Source: Desulfovibrio sp. A2 (lineage in GTDB: Bacteria > Desulfobacterota > Desulfovibrionia > Desulfovibrionales > Desulfovibrionaceae). Taken from it: 21,122 bases of DNA. Within the stretch, counting starts at the first letter, position 1; each line of letters begins with the position of its first letter. This document shows positions 6,888-14,835 of the stretch, one piece after another. A program made the translations under genes and the position numbers. The DNA lies in assembly GCF_000226255.1 (NCBI RefSeq), contig NZ_AGFG01000052.1, positions 1 to 21,122 of the forward strand. Direction: 5' to 3'. Below the pieces are notes generated by a model that searched no databases, was not told where the DNA came from, and worked only from the letters and a program-made list of their open reading frames with translations.

Positions 6888-7823
6888 ATGGAACTCTATC
6901 AGCTGCGCACCTTCGCCGTGGTGGCGGACACCGGCAACCTGACCCGCGCGGCGGAACGGCTGCACGCCAGCCCGCCCGCCGTCAGCGCGCACATCCGCGC
7001 GCTGGAGGACGAACTGGGGGTGGCCCTGTTCCGGCGCACCCCTCGCGGCATGGAATTGACCGACGCCGGGCGCGACCTGCGCGAACGGGCGGGGGCGGTG
7101 CTGGCCGGGGCCGAGGAACTGCGGGCGCGCGCTCTGGCCCTGCGCGGCGAGCCCGAGGGCGAGGTAACCCTTGCCCTGCACGCGGCATCGAACCTTTTGC
7201 GGGTGGACGCGGCGCACGCCCTGCTGCGCGCCTCCGCGCCCCGCGTGCGGTTGCGCCTGTCGCGCGCCATGAGCTGGGAAGTAGTGGGCGCCCTGCGGAC
7301 CGGGGAACTGGACGCGGGGTTCCTGTACCTGGCGGATCAGGGGGCGAATGACGAAGGCGCGGCCGCGCCGGAAGGGCTGGTCGTGACGCCGCTGGCGCGG
7401 GTGGGGTTGCACGTCATCGGTCCGGTGGAATGGGCGGATGTGCTGCAATCGGGCACCCTGGCCGAACTGGCCGCCCTGCCGTGGCTGTGGGTGCCCTGCG
7501 AGTGCCCGTTCTGCCCGGTGATGGAGCGATTGTTCGCCGATGTGGGCGTGGAGCCCACCGTGGCCGCCGTGGCGGAGCAGGAGGACGCCCTGTGCGCCCT
7601 GGCAGCTGGCGGAGCGGGGCTGACGGTGATGGTGGAGGCCGAGGCGCGCGCCGCCGTGGCCGAAGGCCGCCTGGCCCTGCGCGAACGGCCCGTGGCGCAT
7701 GTGACGCTGGCCTTCGCGGTGCCCGCCGCGCGGGCCGAGGTGCCCGCGCTGGCCGCCCTGCGCGAGGCGGTGCGCGCCGCGTGGGATGCGGGACGTGGGG
7801 ACGCCGCCCCTACAGCACGCTGA
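6888..7823 (+). CDS. LysR-family transcriptional regulator with CxCxxC motif
   Basis: The product is 311 residues, the usual LysR length. Residues 1-60 are the winged helix-turn-helix: MELYQLRTFAVVADTGNLTRAAERL, then SPPAVSAHIRALEDELGVALFRR. An effector-binding domain follows from about 92. The effector domain contains PCECPFC, with Cys204, Cys206 and Cys209, and a further Cys236; this is not a general LysR feature and could bind a metal or react with a thiol-active ligand. The ATG at 6888 follows AGGGGGATGC. It is divergent from the Cys-rich methyltransferase, its probable target. Its last 14 bp overlap the 3' end of the convergent hemolysin III gene, so no terminator fits between them. Confidence 0.9.
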   Translation: MELYQLRTFAVVADTGNLTRAAERLHASPPAVSAHIRALEDELGVALFRRTPRGMELTDAGRDLRERAGAVLAGAEELRARALALRGEPEGEVTLALHAASNLLRVDAAHALLRASAPRVRLRLSRAMSWEVVGALRTGELDAGFLYLADQGANDEGAAAPEGLVVTPLARVGLHVIGPVEWADVLQSGTLAELAALPWLWVPCECPFCPVMERLFADVGVEPTVAAVAEQEDALCALAAGGAGLTVMVEAEARAAVAEGRLALRERPVAHVTLAFAVPAARAEVPALAALREAVRAAWDAGRGDAAPTAR

Positions 7824-8505
7824 CGTAGGAATACATGACCACGAAGTGGCAGAAGCTGCCCGCCATCACGAACAAATGGAATATCTCGTGGAAGCCGAAG
7901 TGCCGGAATCGGTTGGGGCGCTTCAGCGCATAGATCACCGCGCCCACCGAATAGAACGCGCCGCCCGCCACCAGCCAGGCCAGCGCCCCGGCCTGCAGGT
8001 TCATGACCAGCGGGTAGATGCCCGCCAGGGCCATCCAGCCCATGCCCAGGTAGATGCCGGTGGACACCCAGCGCGGCGCGTGCAGCCAGAACACCTTGGT
8101 GAAGATGCCCGCCACGGCCACCGCCCACACGCACCCGAACAGCGACCAGCCCCACGGCCCGCGCAGCGGGATGAGGCAGATGGGCGTGTAGGTGGCCGCG
8201 ATGTAGACGAAGATCATGGAATGGTCCACGCGGCGCATCAGGCGCACGCCCCGTTCCCGCAGCGGCAGCCAGTGGTACAGGGTGCTGGCCGTGTACAGCA
8301 GCACCATGGACACCCCGAAGACCGAAAAGGTCACCACGTGCCACGGCAAGAGGGGAGAGGCGGCGCGCACCACCAGCAGCACCGTGCCCAGCACGGCCAG
8401 CAGCGCGCCGATGCAGTGGGTGAGGCCGCTGACCGGGTCGCGCAGGCTGGACACCATGCGGCGCAACAACGAGGCGGTGGGGGTGGGATGCAGGGCTGCG
8501 GTCAT
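7810..8505 (-). CDS. Hemolysin III / PAQR-type integral membrane protein
   Basis: This 231-residue, seven-helix-type protein has the conserved metal-site residues of the hemolysin III/PAQR superfamily: Ser74-x3-His78 (STLYH), Asp94 in RRVDHSMIF, and His206-x3-His210 in FHEIFHLF. In related proteins these bind zinc and are linked to hydrolase activity; the bacterial name 'hemolysin' comes from one founding member and should not be read as toxicity here. The ATG at 8505 is set by AGGAGG eight bases upstream. It is downstream of ftsY on the same strand but separated by 250 bp and a terminator, so it is probably its own unit. Its 3' end overlaps lysR by 14 bp on the opposite strand. Confidence 0.88.
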   Translation of the reverse strand: MTAALHPTPTASLLRRMVSSLRDPVSGLTHCIGALLAVLGTVLLVVRAASPLLPWHVVTFSVFGVSMVLLYTASTLYHWLPLRERGVRLMRRVDHSMIFVYIAATYTPICLIPLRGPWGWSLFGCVWAVAVAGIFTKVFWLHAPRWVSTGIYLGMGWMALAGIYPLVMNLQAGALAWLVAGGAFYSVGAVIYALKRPNRFRHFGFHEIFHLFVMAGSFCHFVVMYSYVSVL

Positions 8506-8666
8506 GCGGGTGTCCTCCTGGCGGGGGCACGGGAGAAGGGGCGCGGCACGCGCCGAAACGGGCTGGACCTGACGGGCTGAAAATAGCGGGCGGACCACGC
8601 CGCCCCGTGCTGTTGGCATAGCCGGTTTCCGGTCTGCCGTCACGTGGGGCGCGCGGGGAAACGAAA

Positions 8667-8713
8667 GGGCGGAATGTCCGCGCCCCCGTGCGGGAGACGC
8701 GTGCATTCCGCCC
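8667..8713 (-). terminator. Intrinsic terminator of ftsY
   Basis: GGGCGGAATG (8667-8676) and CATTCCGCCC (8704-8713) form a perfect 10-bp outer stem with a partly paired GC-rich interior. On the minus strand it is followed by TTTCGTTTCCCC. It starts 42 bp past the ftsY stop. Confidence 0.65.
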
Positions 8714-8755
8714 GGAGATGCGTTGCGGGGGCTTCCGGCCTGTTCGGCGTCCGGC

Positions 8756-10138
8756 CTATTCGGTCTCCGGTCGGCCTTCCTCGCGGCCCACGCCCAGCAG
8801 GGCCAGGGCAAAGTCGCCGCCGTCGAAGGGGCGCAGGTCTTCCATCTTTTCGCCAAGGCCCACGAAGGTGATGGGAATGCCGAACTGCATGGCCACCGCC
8901 ACCACGATGCCGCCCTTGGCCGTGCCGTCCAGCTTGGTCAGCACGATCTCGTCCACCCCGCAGGCCTCGTTGAACAGCTTGGTCTGCGAGAGGGCGTTCT
9001 GGCCGGTGGTGGCGTCGATGACCAGGATGGAGCGGTGCGGCGCGCCGGGGTGCTTGCGCTCCAGAATCCGGCGGATCTTGTGCAACTCTTCCATCAGGTT
9101 GACCTTGGTGTGCAGGCGGCCCGCCGTGTCCACGAACACGATGTCGTAGCCGCCCGCCAGCGCCACGTCCATGGCCTCGAAGGCCACGGCGGCCGGGTCC
9201 GACCCGGCGGACTTGGCGTGAAAGTCGGCCCCCACGCGCTTGGCCCACACTTCCAGTTGCTCGATGGCCGCCGCGCGGAAGGTGTCCGCCGCGGCGATGA
9301 GCACCTTCTTGCCCTGCATGCGGGCGCGGTGGGCCAGCTTGGCGATGGTGGTGGTCTTGCCCACGCCGTTGACGCCGATCATCAGCACCACCTCGGGTGG
9401 GGTCACGGCGGCGATGCGGCGCGGCGCGCGGAAGATGTCCTGCAATTCCTCGCGCAGCAGATCGCGGAAGGCGGCGGGGTCGTCGGTGCCCGCCTTGCGG
9501 GCGCGTTCTTTCAGCCGCGTGGTAAGCTGCGTGGCGGGCTCGAAGCCCACGTCGGCCATGATCAGGATTTCTTCCAGCTCTTCCCAGAATTTCGCGTCGA
9601 TGCGGCCATGCGAGGCCAGCAGGGCGTCGATGCGGCCGGTGATCTGCTCGCGCGTGCGCGCCAAGCCCTCGGTCAGCTTCAGGAACAGGCGGTTGCGCTC
9701 GTCCTCCTCGTCTTCCAGGTCAAGGGCAAGGGCGAGGCGGTATTGCAGCTCGGAGCGAAAGTCGCGGACGTACTGGTAGTCCATGGCGGCAAGCCAGCGC
9801 CGGAAGTCGGCGATGAAGGCGTCGGCCTCGGCCTCCGGGGTTTCCAGCGCCGCGAACAGAAAGCGCAGCCGTTCCCACAGCGCGCCGCCCGCCTCGTCGA
9901 CACCCTCCAGCACGTGGCCCAGCCATACCGACAGGCGCGGCTCGGACTGGCGCAGGGCGCGGGCCAGATCGGCCCGCCACGGGGCGTCCTGCGGGGCGCC
10001 GGGCGCGGCGTCTTGCGCGGGCGCGGCTTCCGGGGCCGGTGTGGCCGGGGCCTGGGCCTGGGCTGCCGGGGTTTCCGGCGTGGGCGCGCCCGTCTCGCGG
10101 GGCGTCCACAGTTTCTTGATGGCGCTGAAGAAACCCAT
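8756..10138 (-). CDS. ftsY: Signal recognition particle receptor FtsY
   Basis: The 460-residue FtsY is the SRP receptor GTPase that docks ribosome-SRP complexes at the inner membrane. Residues 1-11 (MGFFSAIKKLW) form a short amphipathic membrane-targeting helix. Residues 12-55 are an Ala/Pro-rich linker and about 56-160 an acidic A region. The N domain runs from about 165 to 245. The G domain has GVNGVGKTT at 255-263, DTFRAAA at 285-291, DTAGR at 337-341, TKLDGTAKGG at 401-410 and a C-terminal FVGLGEKMEDLRPFD. The ATG at 10138 follows TGGAGG seven bases upstream. The A region is moderately long. It is monocistronic, with a terminator at 8667-8713, and diverges from the histidine kinase gene. 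Confidence 0.97.
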   Translation of the reverse strand: MGFFSAIKKLWTPRETGAPTPETPAAQAQAPATPAPEAAPAQDAAPGAPQDAPWRADLARALRQSEPRLSVWLGHVLEGVDEAGGALWERLRFLFAALETPEAEADAFIADFRRWLAAMDYQYVRDFRSELQYRLALALDLEDEEDERNRLFLKLTEGLARTREQITGRIDALLASHGRIDAKFWEELEEILIMADVGFEPATQLTTRLKERARKAGTDDPAAFRDLLREELQDIFRAPRRIAAVTPPEVVLMIGVNGVGKTTTIAKLAHRARMQGKKVLIAAADTFRAAAIEQLEVWAKRVGADFHAKSAGSDPAAVAFEAMDVALAGGYDIVFVDTAGRLHTKVNLMEELHKIRRILERKHPGAPHRSILVIDATTGQNALSQTKLFNEACGVDEIVLTKLDGTAKGGIVVAVAMQFGIPITFVGLGEKMEDLRPFDGGDFALALLGVGREEGRPETE

Positions 10139-10630
10139 ATGTCGTCCTCCAGATGCGGGGGAAGTGGCGGTGGGGAGCGTCGGTGCCGCCGGGTCCGGCT
10201 GGCGGGGCCATGCCGGTTGCGGAGCCGCCACAACTTTGCCCAGAACCCCCGGCGAGTCAAGGTTGATGGGGCGCGCGGCGGCGTACCCGGCGGACGGGGC
10301 CGCGTCACAGCCCGGCCCCCATCACCGGTCCCATCATGTCATGCCCGGTTCAGTCCGGATCCATGCCGACCCATCCGGTCCCATCCGGGTTCGCCGGTAC
10401 AGGCGCGCGCATCGCCCCACCGTGCCGTCCCCCCTTGGCCGCACGGCCCGTTTTCCGCTGCGGCGCGGGTCATCCGCATTTCCGCCCCGTCGTTGCCCTG
10501 CCGCTCTTTCCATCGCATGTCGCATCGTGTACGTTGTGGGAAACTGGAAGGCCGATGCGCCGCCGCCCGCGGTCCGGGCGGATGCGGGCGCGCGAAGGTC
10601 TGGAACAGGCGACGGGGACGTGACGCGCGC
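10139..10630. other. Divergent intergenic region between ftsY and the histidine kinase gene
   Basis: This 492-bp stretch should hold both promoters. No gene is recognised; open frames running through it are continuations of non-coding frames. The part around 10320-10395 repeats CCCATC and ATCCGG words irregularly. The least GC-rich part, 10505-10550, includes TCGCATGTCGCAT and is the likeliest place for the kinase promoter, but I cannot name -35/-10 boxes with confidence. Confidence 0.5.
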
Positions 10631-12946
10631 ATGACCAACACCACCGCCAGCAAGGGACTTTCCGTCCCGGACATCATCAAGGGGCGTTCGCTGTCACGCG
10701 ACCTCACCGTGAGCCTCGTGGTGATGGTGCTCGTGGTGGTGGCGGCGCTGTTCTCGTTCGTCTACGTGCAGATTTCGCGCGACATGCTGCACGAGGTGGA
10801 CCGCAAGGCCGACGAATACATCACCCGCCTGGCGGACATCCTGTCCATTCCCATGTGGAACTTCGACGCGCGCACCATGGACCAGATAGGCTCGGTGTTC
10901 GCGCAGTACGAACTCATCAACGAAATCCACATCGAAGACGCGCAGGGCAATACCCTGTTCCGCGTGCGCAAGGGCGCGGACCCCGACGCCACCGTGTTCC
11001 GCGACCGGGTCGTGCGCTTCGAGTCAGAGACCATCGGCCGCGTGTCCATGGTGGTCACCCTGCAGGACTATCGGCGCAGCCTGGAGCGGCTGCTGAAGGC
11101 CAGCGCCCTGATCATGGGCAGCGTGCTGGTGGTGCTGCTGGCCTCCACCGGGGTGCTGTTGCGCGTGTTTCTGCGCCGCCCGCTGGAGGCGCTGCAATCG
11201 GGCATGGACCAGATAGCCCGGGGCGACTTTGCCTACGACATGCGCACCATCGCCCATGCGGAGCTGGCCCAGATCGCCGAAAACTTCACCCGCATGTGCA
11301 ACCAGGTGGAGCAGCGCGAGAACGAATTGCACGCCATCAACACCCAGTTGCAGGGCGAGATACAGAACCGCCGCCAGACCGAGCTGGCCCTGCGCGCCAG
11401 CGAGGAACGCTACGCCCTGGTGGTGGCCGGCACCAGCGACGGCATCTGGGACTGGGACCTCGTGGCCAACACCGTCTATTTCTCGCCCCGCTGGAAGTCC
11501 ATCATCGGCTACGACGACCACGAGGTGCCCAATCGGCTGGACGAGTGGAAGACGCGGGTGCACCCCGACGACCTCGATACCGTGCTGCACGCCCACGACG
11601 ACTACCTTGCGCGCCGCGTGCCCGAATTCCAGGTGGAATACCGCATGCGCCACAAGGACGACAGCTACCGCTGGATCCTGGGGCGCGGCGCGGCCCTGTG
11701 GGACGCCGACGGCGTGCCCGTGCGCATGGCCGGGGCCCACACCGACATCACCACCCGCAAGGAAGTGGAACAGGAGCTGCGCGAGGCCAAGAACAACCTC
11801 GACAACATCCTGAACGCCATGCCCTCGCTCATCGTGGGGGTGGACCAGTCCGGCAGCATCACCCTGTGGAACCGCACGGCGGAGCGCATCACCGGCCAGT
11901 CGCGCGACGCGGTGCTGGGACGCCCCGTGGGCGAGGCCCTGCCCGACTTCGGCTTTCTGCTGGACGAAATCCGCCGGTCCATCGCCGAGGGCGGCACCAT
12001 TTCGCTGGACAAGACCCCCGTGCCCGGCCCCGGCGTCACCCGCTACTTCGACATCGTCATCTATCCCGTGGTCTCGCGGGGCAGCTTCGGCGCGGTGGTG
12101 CGGCTGGACGACATCACCGGGCGCATCCGCATCGAGGAAATGATGGTGCAGACCGAGAAGATGCTCTCGGTGGGCGGCCTTGCGGCGGGCATGGCCCACG
12201 AGATCAACAACCCCCTCGGCGGCATCCTGCAGGGGGCGCAGAACATCCAGCGCAGGCTGGACCCGGACTTCGCCCCCAACGTGGTGGCGGCGGAAGAGTC
12301 GGGCTGCTCCATGGACGCCATCCGCGCCTATCTCGACAGGCGGGGCATCCTGCGGTTTCTGGACGGCATCCGCGAATCGGGCAACCGCGCGGCCAACATC
12401 GTCTCCAACATGCTGGAATTCAGCCGCCGCAGCGAATCGCGCTGGCAGCGGGTGTCGCTGCCCTATCTGGTGGACCGCACCCTGGAACTGGCCGCCAACG
12501 ACTACGATTTAAAGAAGAAGTACGACTTCCGGCACATCGACATCGTGCGCGACTTCGCGGCCGACCTGCCCGACCTGCCGTGCATGCCCACCGAAATCGA
12601 GCAGGTGCTGCTGAACCTGTTCAAAAACGCCGCCCAGGCCATGCACCTGCGCGGCGAAAGGTCCGATCCGCCGCGCATCTCGGTGACGTTGCGGCGCGAG
12701 GGCGGCATGGTGCGCATCGACGTGGCCGACAACGGCCCCGGCATGGAAGAGGACGTGCGGCGCAGGGTGTTCGAGCCGTTCTTCACCACCAAGAGCGTGG
12801 GCGAGGGCACCGGTCTTGGGCTTTCGGTGTCGTACTTCATCATCACCACCAACCACGGCGGCACCTTCACCGTGGATTCGGAACCGGGCCGGGGCACGGT
12901 GTTCACCCTGCGTCTGCCCGTGGACCAGCGCCACGTGACCACCTAG
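10631..12946 (+). CDS. PAS-domain sensor histidine kinase (orphan)
   Basis: This 771-residue membrane kinase has TM1 at about 25-48, an extracytoplasmic sensor segment (about 49-155), TM2 at 157-180, HAMP (about 181-233) with a following coiled coil, PAS/PAC domains at 260-377 and 390-498, and a phosphoacceptor His523 in GMAHEINNPLGGILQG. The ATPase domain has Asn666 (FKNAAQAM), DNGPGM at 700-705 and GTGLGLS at 726-732. About 50 extra residues between the phosphoacceptor helix and the second dimerisation helix (DPDFAPN to ILRFLDGIRESG) mark a variant I associate with deltaproteobacterial kinases. No response regulator is adjacent, so its partner must be elsewhere. Only a weak ribosome site precedes the ATG at 10631; TM1 placement and the lack of a better upstream start support it. 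The input signal is unknown. Confidence 0.9.
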   Translation: MTNTTASKGLSVPDIIKGRSLSRDLTVSLVVMVLVVVAALFSFVYVQISRDMLHEVDRKADEYITRLADILSIPMWNFDARTMDQIGSVFAQYELINEIHIEDAQGNTLFRVRKGADPDATVFRDRVVRFESETIGRVSMVVTLQDYRRSLERLLKASALIMGSVLVVLLASTGVLLRVFLRRPLEALQSGMDQIARGDFAYDMRTIAHAELAQIAENFTRMCNQVEQRENELHAINTQLQGEIQNRRQTELALRASEERYALVVAGTSDGIWDWDLVANTVYFSPRWKSIIGYDDHEVPNRLDEWKTRVHPDDLDTVLHAHDDYLARRVPEFQVEYRMRHKDDSYRWILGRGAALWDADGVPVRMAGAHTDITTRKEVEQELREAKNNLDNILNAMPSLIVGVDQSGSITLWNRTAERITGQSRDAVLGRPVGEALPDFGFLLDEIRRSIAEGGTISLDKTPVPGPGVTRYFDIVIYPVVSRGSFGAVVRLDDITGRIRIEEMMVQTEKMLSVGGLAAGMAHEINNPLGGILQGAQNIQRRLDPDFAPNVVAAEESGCSMDAIRAYLDRRGILRFLDGIRESGNRAANIVSNMLEFSRRSESRWQRVSLPYLVDRTLELAANDYDLKKKYDFRHIDIVRDFAADLPDLPCMPTEIEQVLLNLFKNAAQAMHLRGERSDPPRISVTLRREGGMVRIDVADNGPGMEEDVRRRVFEPFFTTKSVGEGTGLGLSVSYFIITTNHGGTFTVDSEPGRGTVFTLRLPVDQRHVTT

Positions 12947-13335
12947 GGCGTATCACCCGACGGACCTGCCCCCGGTCTTTCCGCGTCTGCCCGTTCCCGC
13001 TTCCCCCGGCCTCGCCATTTGTCGGTCACGCCGCGCCTTCCCACGCGGCGTTGTGCGTTGCGCCGCCCACCTGCCGAGCATCGGATTTTCGCTTGCCCGG
13101 CGGCCCTGCGCCTTCTCGCCCTGTCCCCGCTGCAACGCCGCGCCCGTCTAAGCCTTCTTCCTTGCCATCACGGGCAAATGTTTCTACATGTTTCCGCTCG
13201 GCACAACATGATGTGGACAGGGGCGGCGCAGGCCGCCCGCCTTCGGCGCGCGAGGGAACGCGGCCCGGTTTCGGGCGGCGTGCGCGCCGGGCTGTCGCAC
13301 GGCCGTGTCCGGCCGCATTCCAAACCGGAGGCTAC
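12947..13335. other. Intergenic region between the histidine kinase and FadL-like genes
   Basis: This 389-bp region has no recognised gene. A GC-rich hairpin (ACGCCGCG 13028-13035 with CGCGGCGT 13044-13051, eight-base loop) lacks a T-run but could end the kinase transcript. A less GC-rich island at 13155-13215 carries the candidate promoter and an inverted repeat CATGTT/AACATG (13187-13192 and 13205-13210). Confidence 0.5.
13162..13190 (+). promoter_or_regulatory. Candidate promoter of the FadL-like gene
   Basis: TTGCCA (13162-13167) and TACATG (13185-13190) are 17 bp apart within the most AT-rich part of the intergenic region. The first matches the sigma70 -35 at five of six positions; the second matches the -10 poorly. 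The inverted repeat CATGTT/AACATG overlaps the -10 and start point, so a repressor could act there. The leader would be about 140 bases. Confidence 0.33.
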
Positions 13336-14556
13336 GTGTTCCGCGTTCTCTTGGCCGCGATGCTTTGCGTCGCGGCATGGTCGTCTATTGCCCAGGCCGC
13401 GGGCTTCGCCATGTACGAATTCAGCGCGCGGGGCAATGCGCTGGGCGGCTCCATGACCGCCCGCCGCGCCGACCCCTCTTCCATCGCCTTCAACCCCGCC
13501 CTGGTCACCCAGTTGGAAGGCACCCAGACCCTGGCCGGGGTCACGGTGGTGGCCCCGCAGGTGTCCGTGGACGTCAATGGAAGCACCACCGATGCGGAAT
13601 CCAACATGTGGACCATTCCGCACGCCTACGCCACCACCCAGATCAACGACAACCTGTTTCTGGGCGTGGGCACCTTCTCGCGCTTCGGCCTGGGCACGGA
13701 ATATCCCAGCGACTGGGCGGCCCGTAACGACCTGCAGTCGGTGAGCATCAAGTCCATGTCGGTGAACCCGGTGCTGGGCGTGCGCCACGGCAACTTCGCC
13801 CTGGGCATGGGCATCGAGGCCATGTGGTTCGACTACGACCAGCGCCAGGCCACCACGGTGGGGGCCACCGACATCGACGGCCGGGTCAGGGGCGACGCCA
13901 CCGGCTTCGGCCTGAACGGCGGCGCGTGGTGGAAGGCCACCGACAGCGTGGCCCTGGGGGCCAGCTTCCGCACGCCCATCAAGCAGGACCTGGAAGGCCG
14001 GGCCACCTTCGACAAGAACGGCGCGGCCGTGCCGTCCACATGGTTCAACAGCACGGGCGCGGAAGGGTCCGTGACCCTGCCGGGCGAAGTGCGCGTTGGC
14101 GTGGCGTGGGAGCCGGACAACCGCTGGAGCGTGGCTGTGGACGTGACCCGCACCTTCTGGAGCAGTTACGACGAGTTGCGCATCCGCTACAATGAACCCG
14201 TGACCCCGGTAACCACCGAAAGTCTGAAGACCACCGAATGGCGCGACGTGTGGCGCTTGGGCGCGGGCGTGGAATACCGCCTGACCGACATGGTGGATCT
14301 GCGCGCGGGCTACGTCTACGACTGCGAACCCGTGAACCCCGACCGCCTGGACTTTCTGGTGCCCGCCAACGACCGCCAGTTGTACAGCCTGGGCGTGGGC
14401 GTGCACGACGGCCCGTGGCGGGTGGACGTTTCGTACACCTACCTGTGGATCAAGGGCCGCGACGGCGAGGTGGAAGGCAAGAACACCATCTACGACGTGC
14501 GCTTCCACGACGGGGATGCGCATCTCGTCGGCCTTTCCGCTGGCTGGGAATTCTAG
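13336..14556 (+). CDS. OmpP1/FadL/TodX-type outer-membrane transport protein
   Basis: The 406-residue product starts at a GTG (13336) preceded by GGAGG at 13327-13331. Residues 1-20 are a signal peptide ending in AQA, and the mature protein begins AGFAMYEFSARGNALGGSMTARRADPSSIAFNPA, the N-terminal hatch signature of the FadL family. The rest alternates as amphipathic beta strands, and the protein ends in an aromatic Phe (SAGWEF), the usual outer-membrane assembly signal. Family members move hydrophobic compounds such as long-chain fatty acids or aromatics across the outer membrane; the ligand here is unknown. It is a single gene. A large inverted repeat begins within its stop codon. The ligase at 3628-5316 could process imported fatty acids, but they are not linked in an operon. 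Confidence 0.9.
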   Translation: MFRVLLAAMLCVAAWSSIAQAAGFAMYEFSARGNALGGSMTARRADPSSIAFNPALVTQLEGTQTLAGVTVVAPQVSVDVNGSTTDAESNMWTIPHAYATTQINDNLFLGVGTFSRFGLGTEYPSDWAARNDLQSVSIKSMSVNPVLGVRHGNFALGMGIEAMWFDYDQRQATTVGATDIDGRVRGDATGFGLNGGAWWKATDSVALGASFRTPIKQDLEGRATFDKNGAAVPSTWFNSTGAEGSVTLPGEVRVGVAWEPDNRWSVAVDVTRTFWSSYDELRIRYNEPVTPVTTESLKTTEWRDVWRLGAGVEYRLTDMVDLRAGYVYDCEPVNPDRLDFLVPANDRQLYSLGVGVHDGPWRVDVSYTYLWIKGRDGEVEGKNTIYDVRFHDGDAHLVGLSAGWEF

Positions 14557-14701
14557 GGGGTGCGTCACGAGCGTCCTTTTGCCCTCTGCCTGCGTCAGAA
14601 CAGCTTTTTATTCCGGTCGAGTACGAGAAGAGTACACTCCCTCCATAAAAAACTGTTCTTCCTTGGCAGAGAACAAAATTCCTGCTTGTGACGCACCCCC
14701 T
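14555..14701. repeat. 147-bp nested inverted repeat (MITE-like or large RNA hairpin)
   Basis: The ends AGGGGGTGCGTCACGAGC (14555-14572) and GCTTGTGACGCACCCCCT (14684-14701) are inverted copies with 17 of 18 matches; the mismatch is a G-U wobble in plus-strand RNA. Inside, in register, TTTTG pairs with CAAAA (14577-14581/14674-14678), CTCTGCC with GGCAGAG (14584-14590/14665-14671), AGAACAG with CTGTTCT (14597-14603/14653-14659) and TTTTTA with TAAAAA (14605-14610/14646-14651), leaving a 35-base loop. The interior is much richer in A/T than its surroundings. The left end overlaps the last two bases of the FadL-like stop codon. No clear target-site duplication and no coding frame are seen. It could be a miniature inverted-repeat element or a structured 3' UTR. 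Confidence 0.7.
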
Positions 14702-14764
14702 GCAAACAACCAGCACGACGGGGTATCCGAGTCTGGTGAAAAGTGATGTATCCCTTGGAAATGA

Positions 14765-14796
14765 AAAGGGGAGGAACCTCGCGGTTCCTCCCCTTT
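14765..14796 (-). terminator. Strong intrinsic terminator of the helicase unit
   Basis: AAAGGGGAGGAACC and GGTTCCTCCCCTTT form a perfect 14-bp stem around the loop TCGC. On the minus strand it continues into TTTTCATTTCC, fitting termination of the helicase/164-residue transcript 40 bp after its last stop; it may also stop plus-strand reads from the FadL-like gene. A second hairpin (GGGCTG-ATTG-CAGCCC, 14816-14831) lies nearer the stop codon without a T-run. Confidence 0.85.
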
Positions 14797-14835
14797 GTCG
14801 TATCGTCGGTACTAGGGGCTGATTGCAGCCCGAGC

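Noticed and set aside
8723..10630. 5' extension of the kinase frame into a 1407-residue protein
   Set aside because: The upstream 636 codons are antisense to ftsY and intergenic, with His/Gly/Arg-rich non-protein character. The kinase membrane helix starts 25 residues after the ATG at 10631.
10855..13335. Long open frame running into the FadL-like gene (1233 codons)
   Set aside because: It overlaps the kinase in another frame; the FadL-like gene has a clear GTG start with ribosome site and signal peptide at 13336.
14516..14746. 76-residue plus-strand open frame across the inverted repeat
   Set aside because: It starts inside the FadL-like gene in another frame, has no ribosome site, and its sequence simply follows the palindrome.
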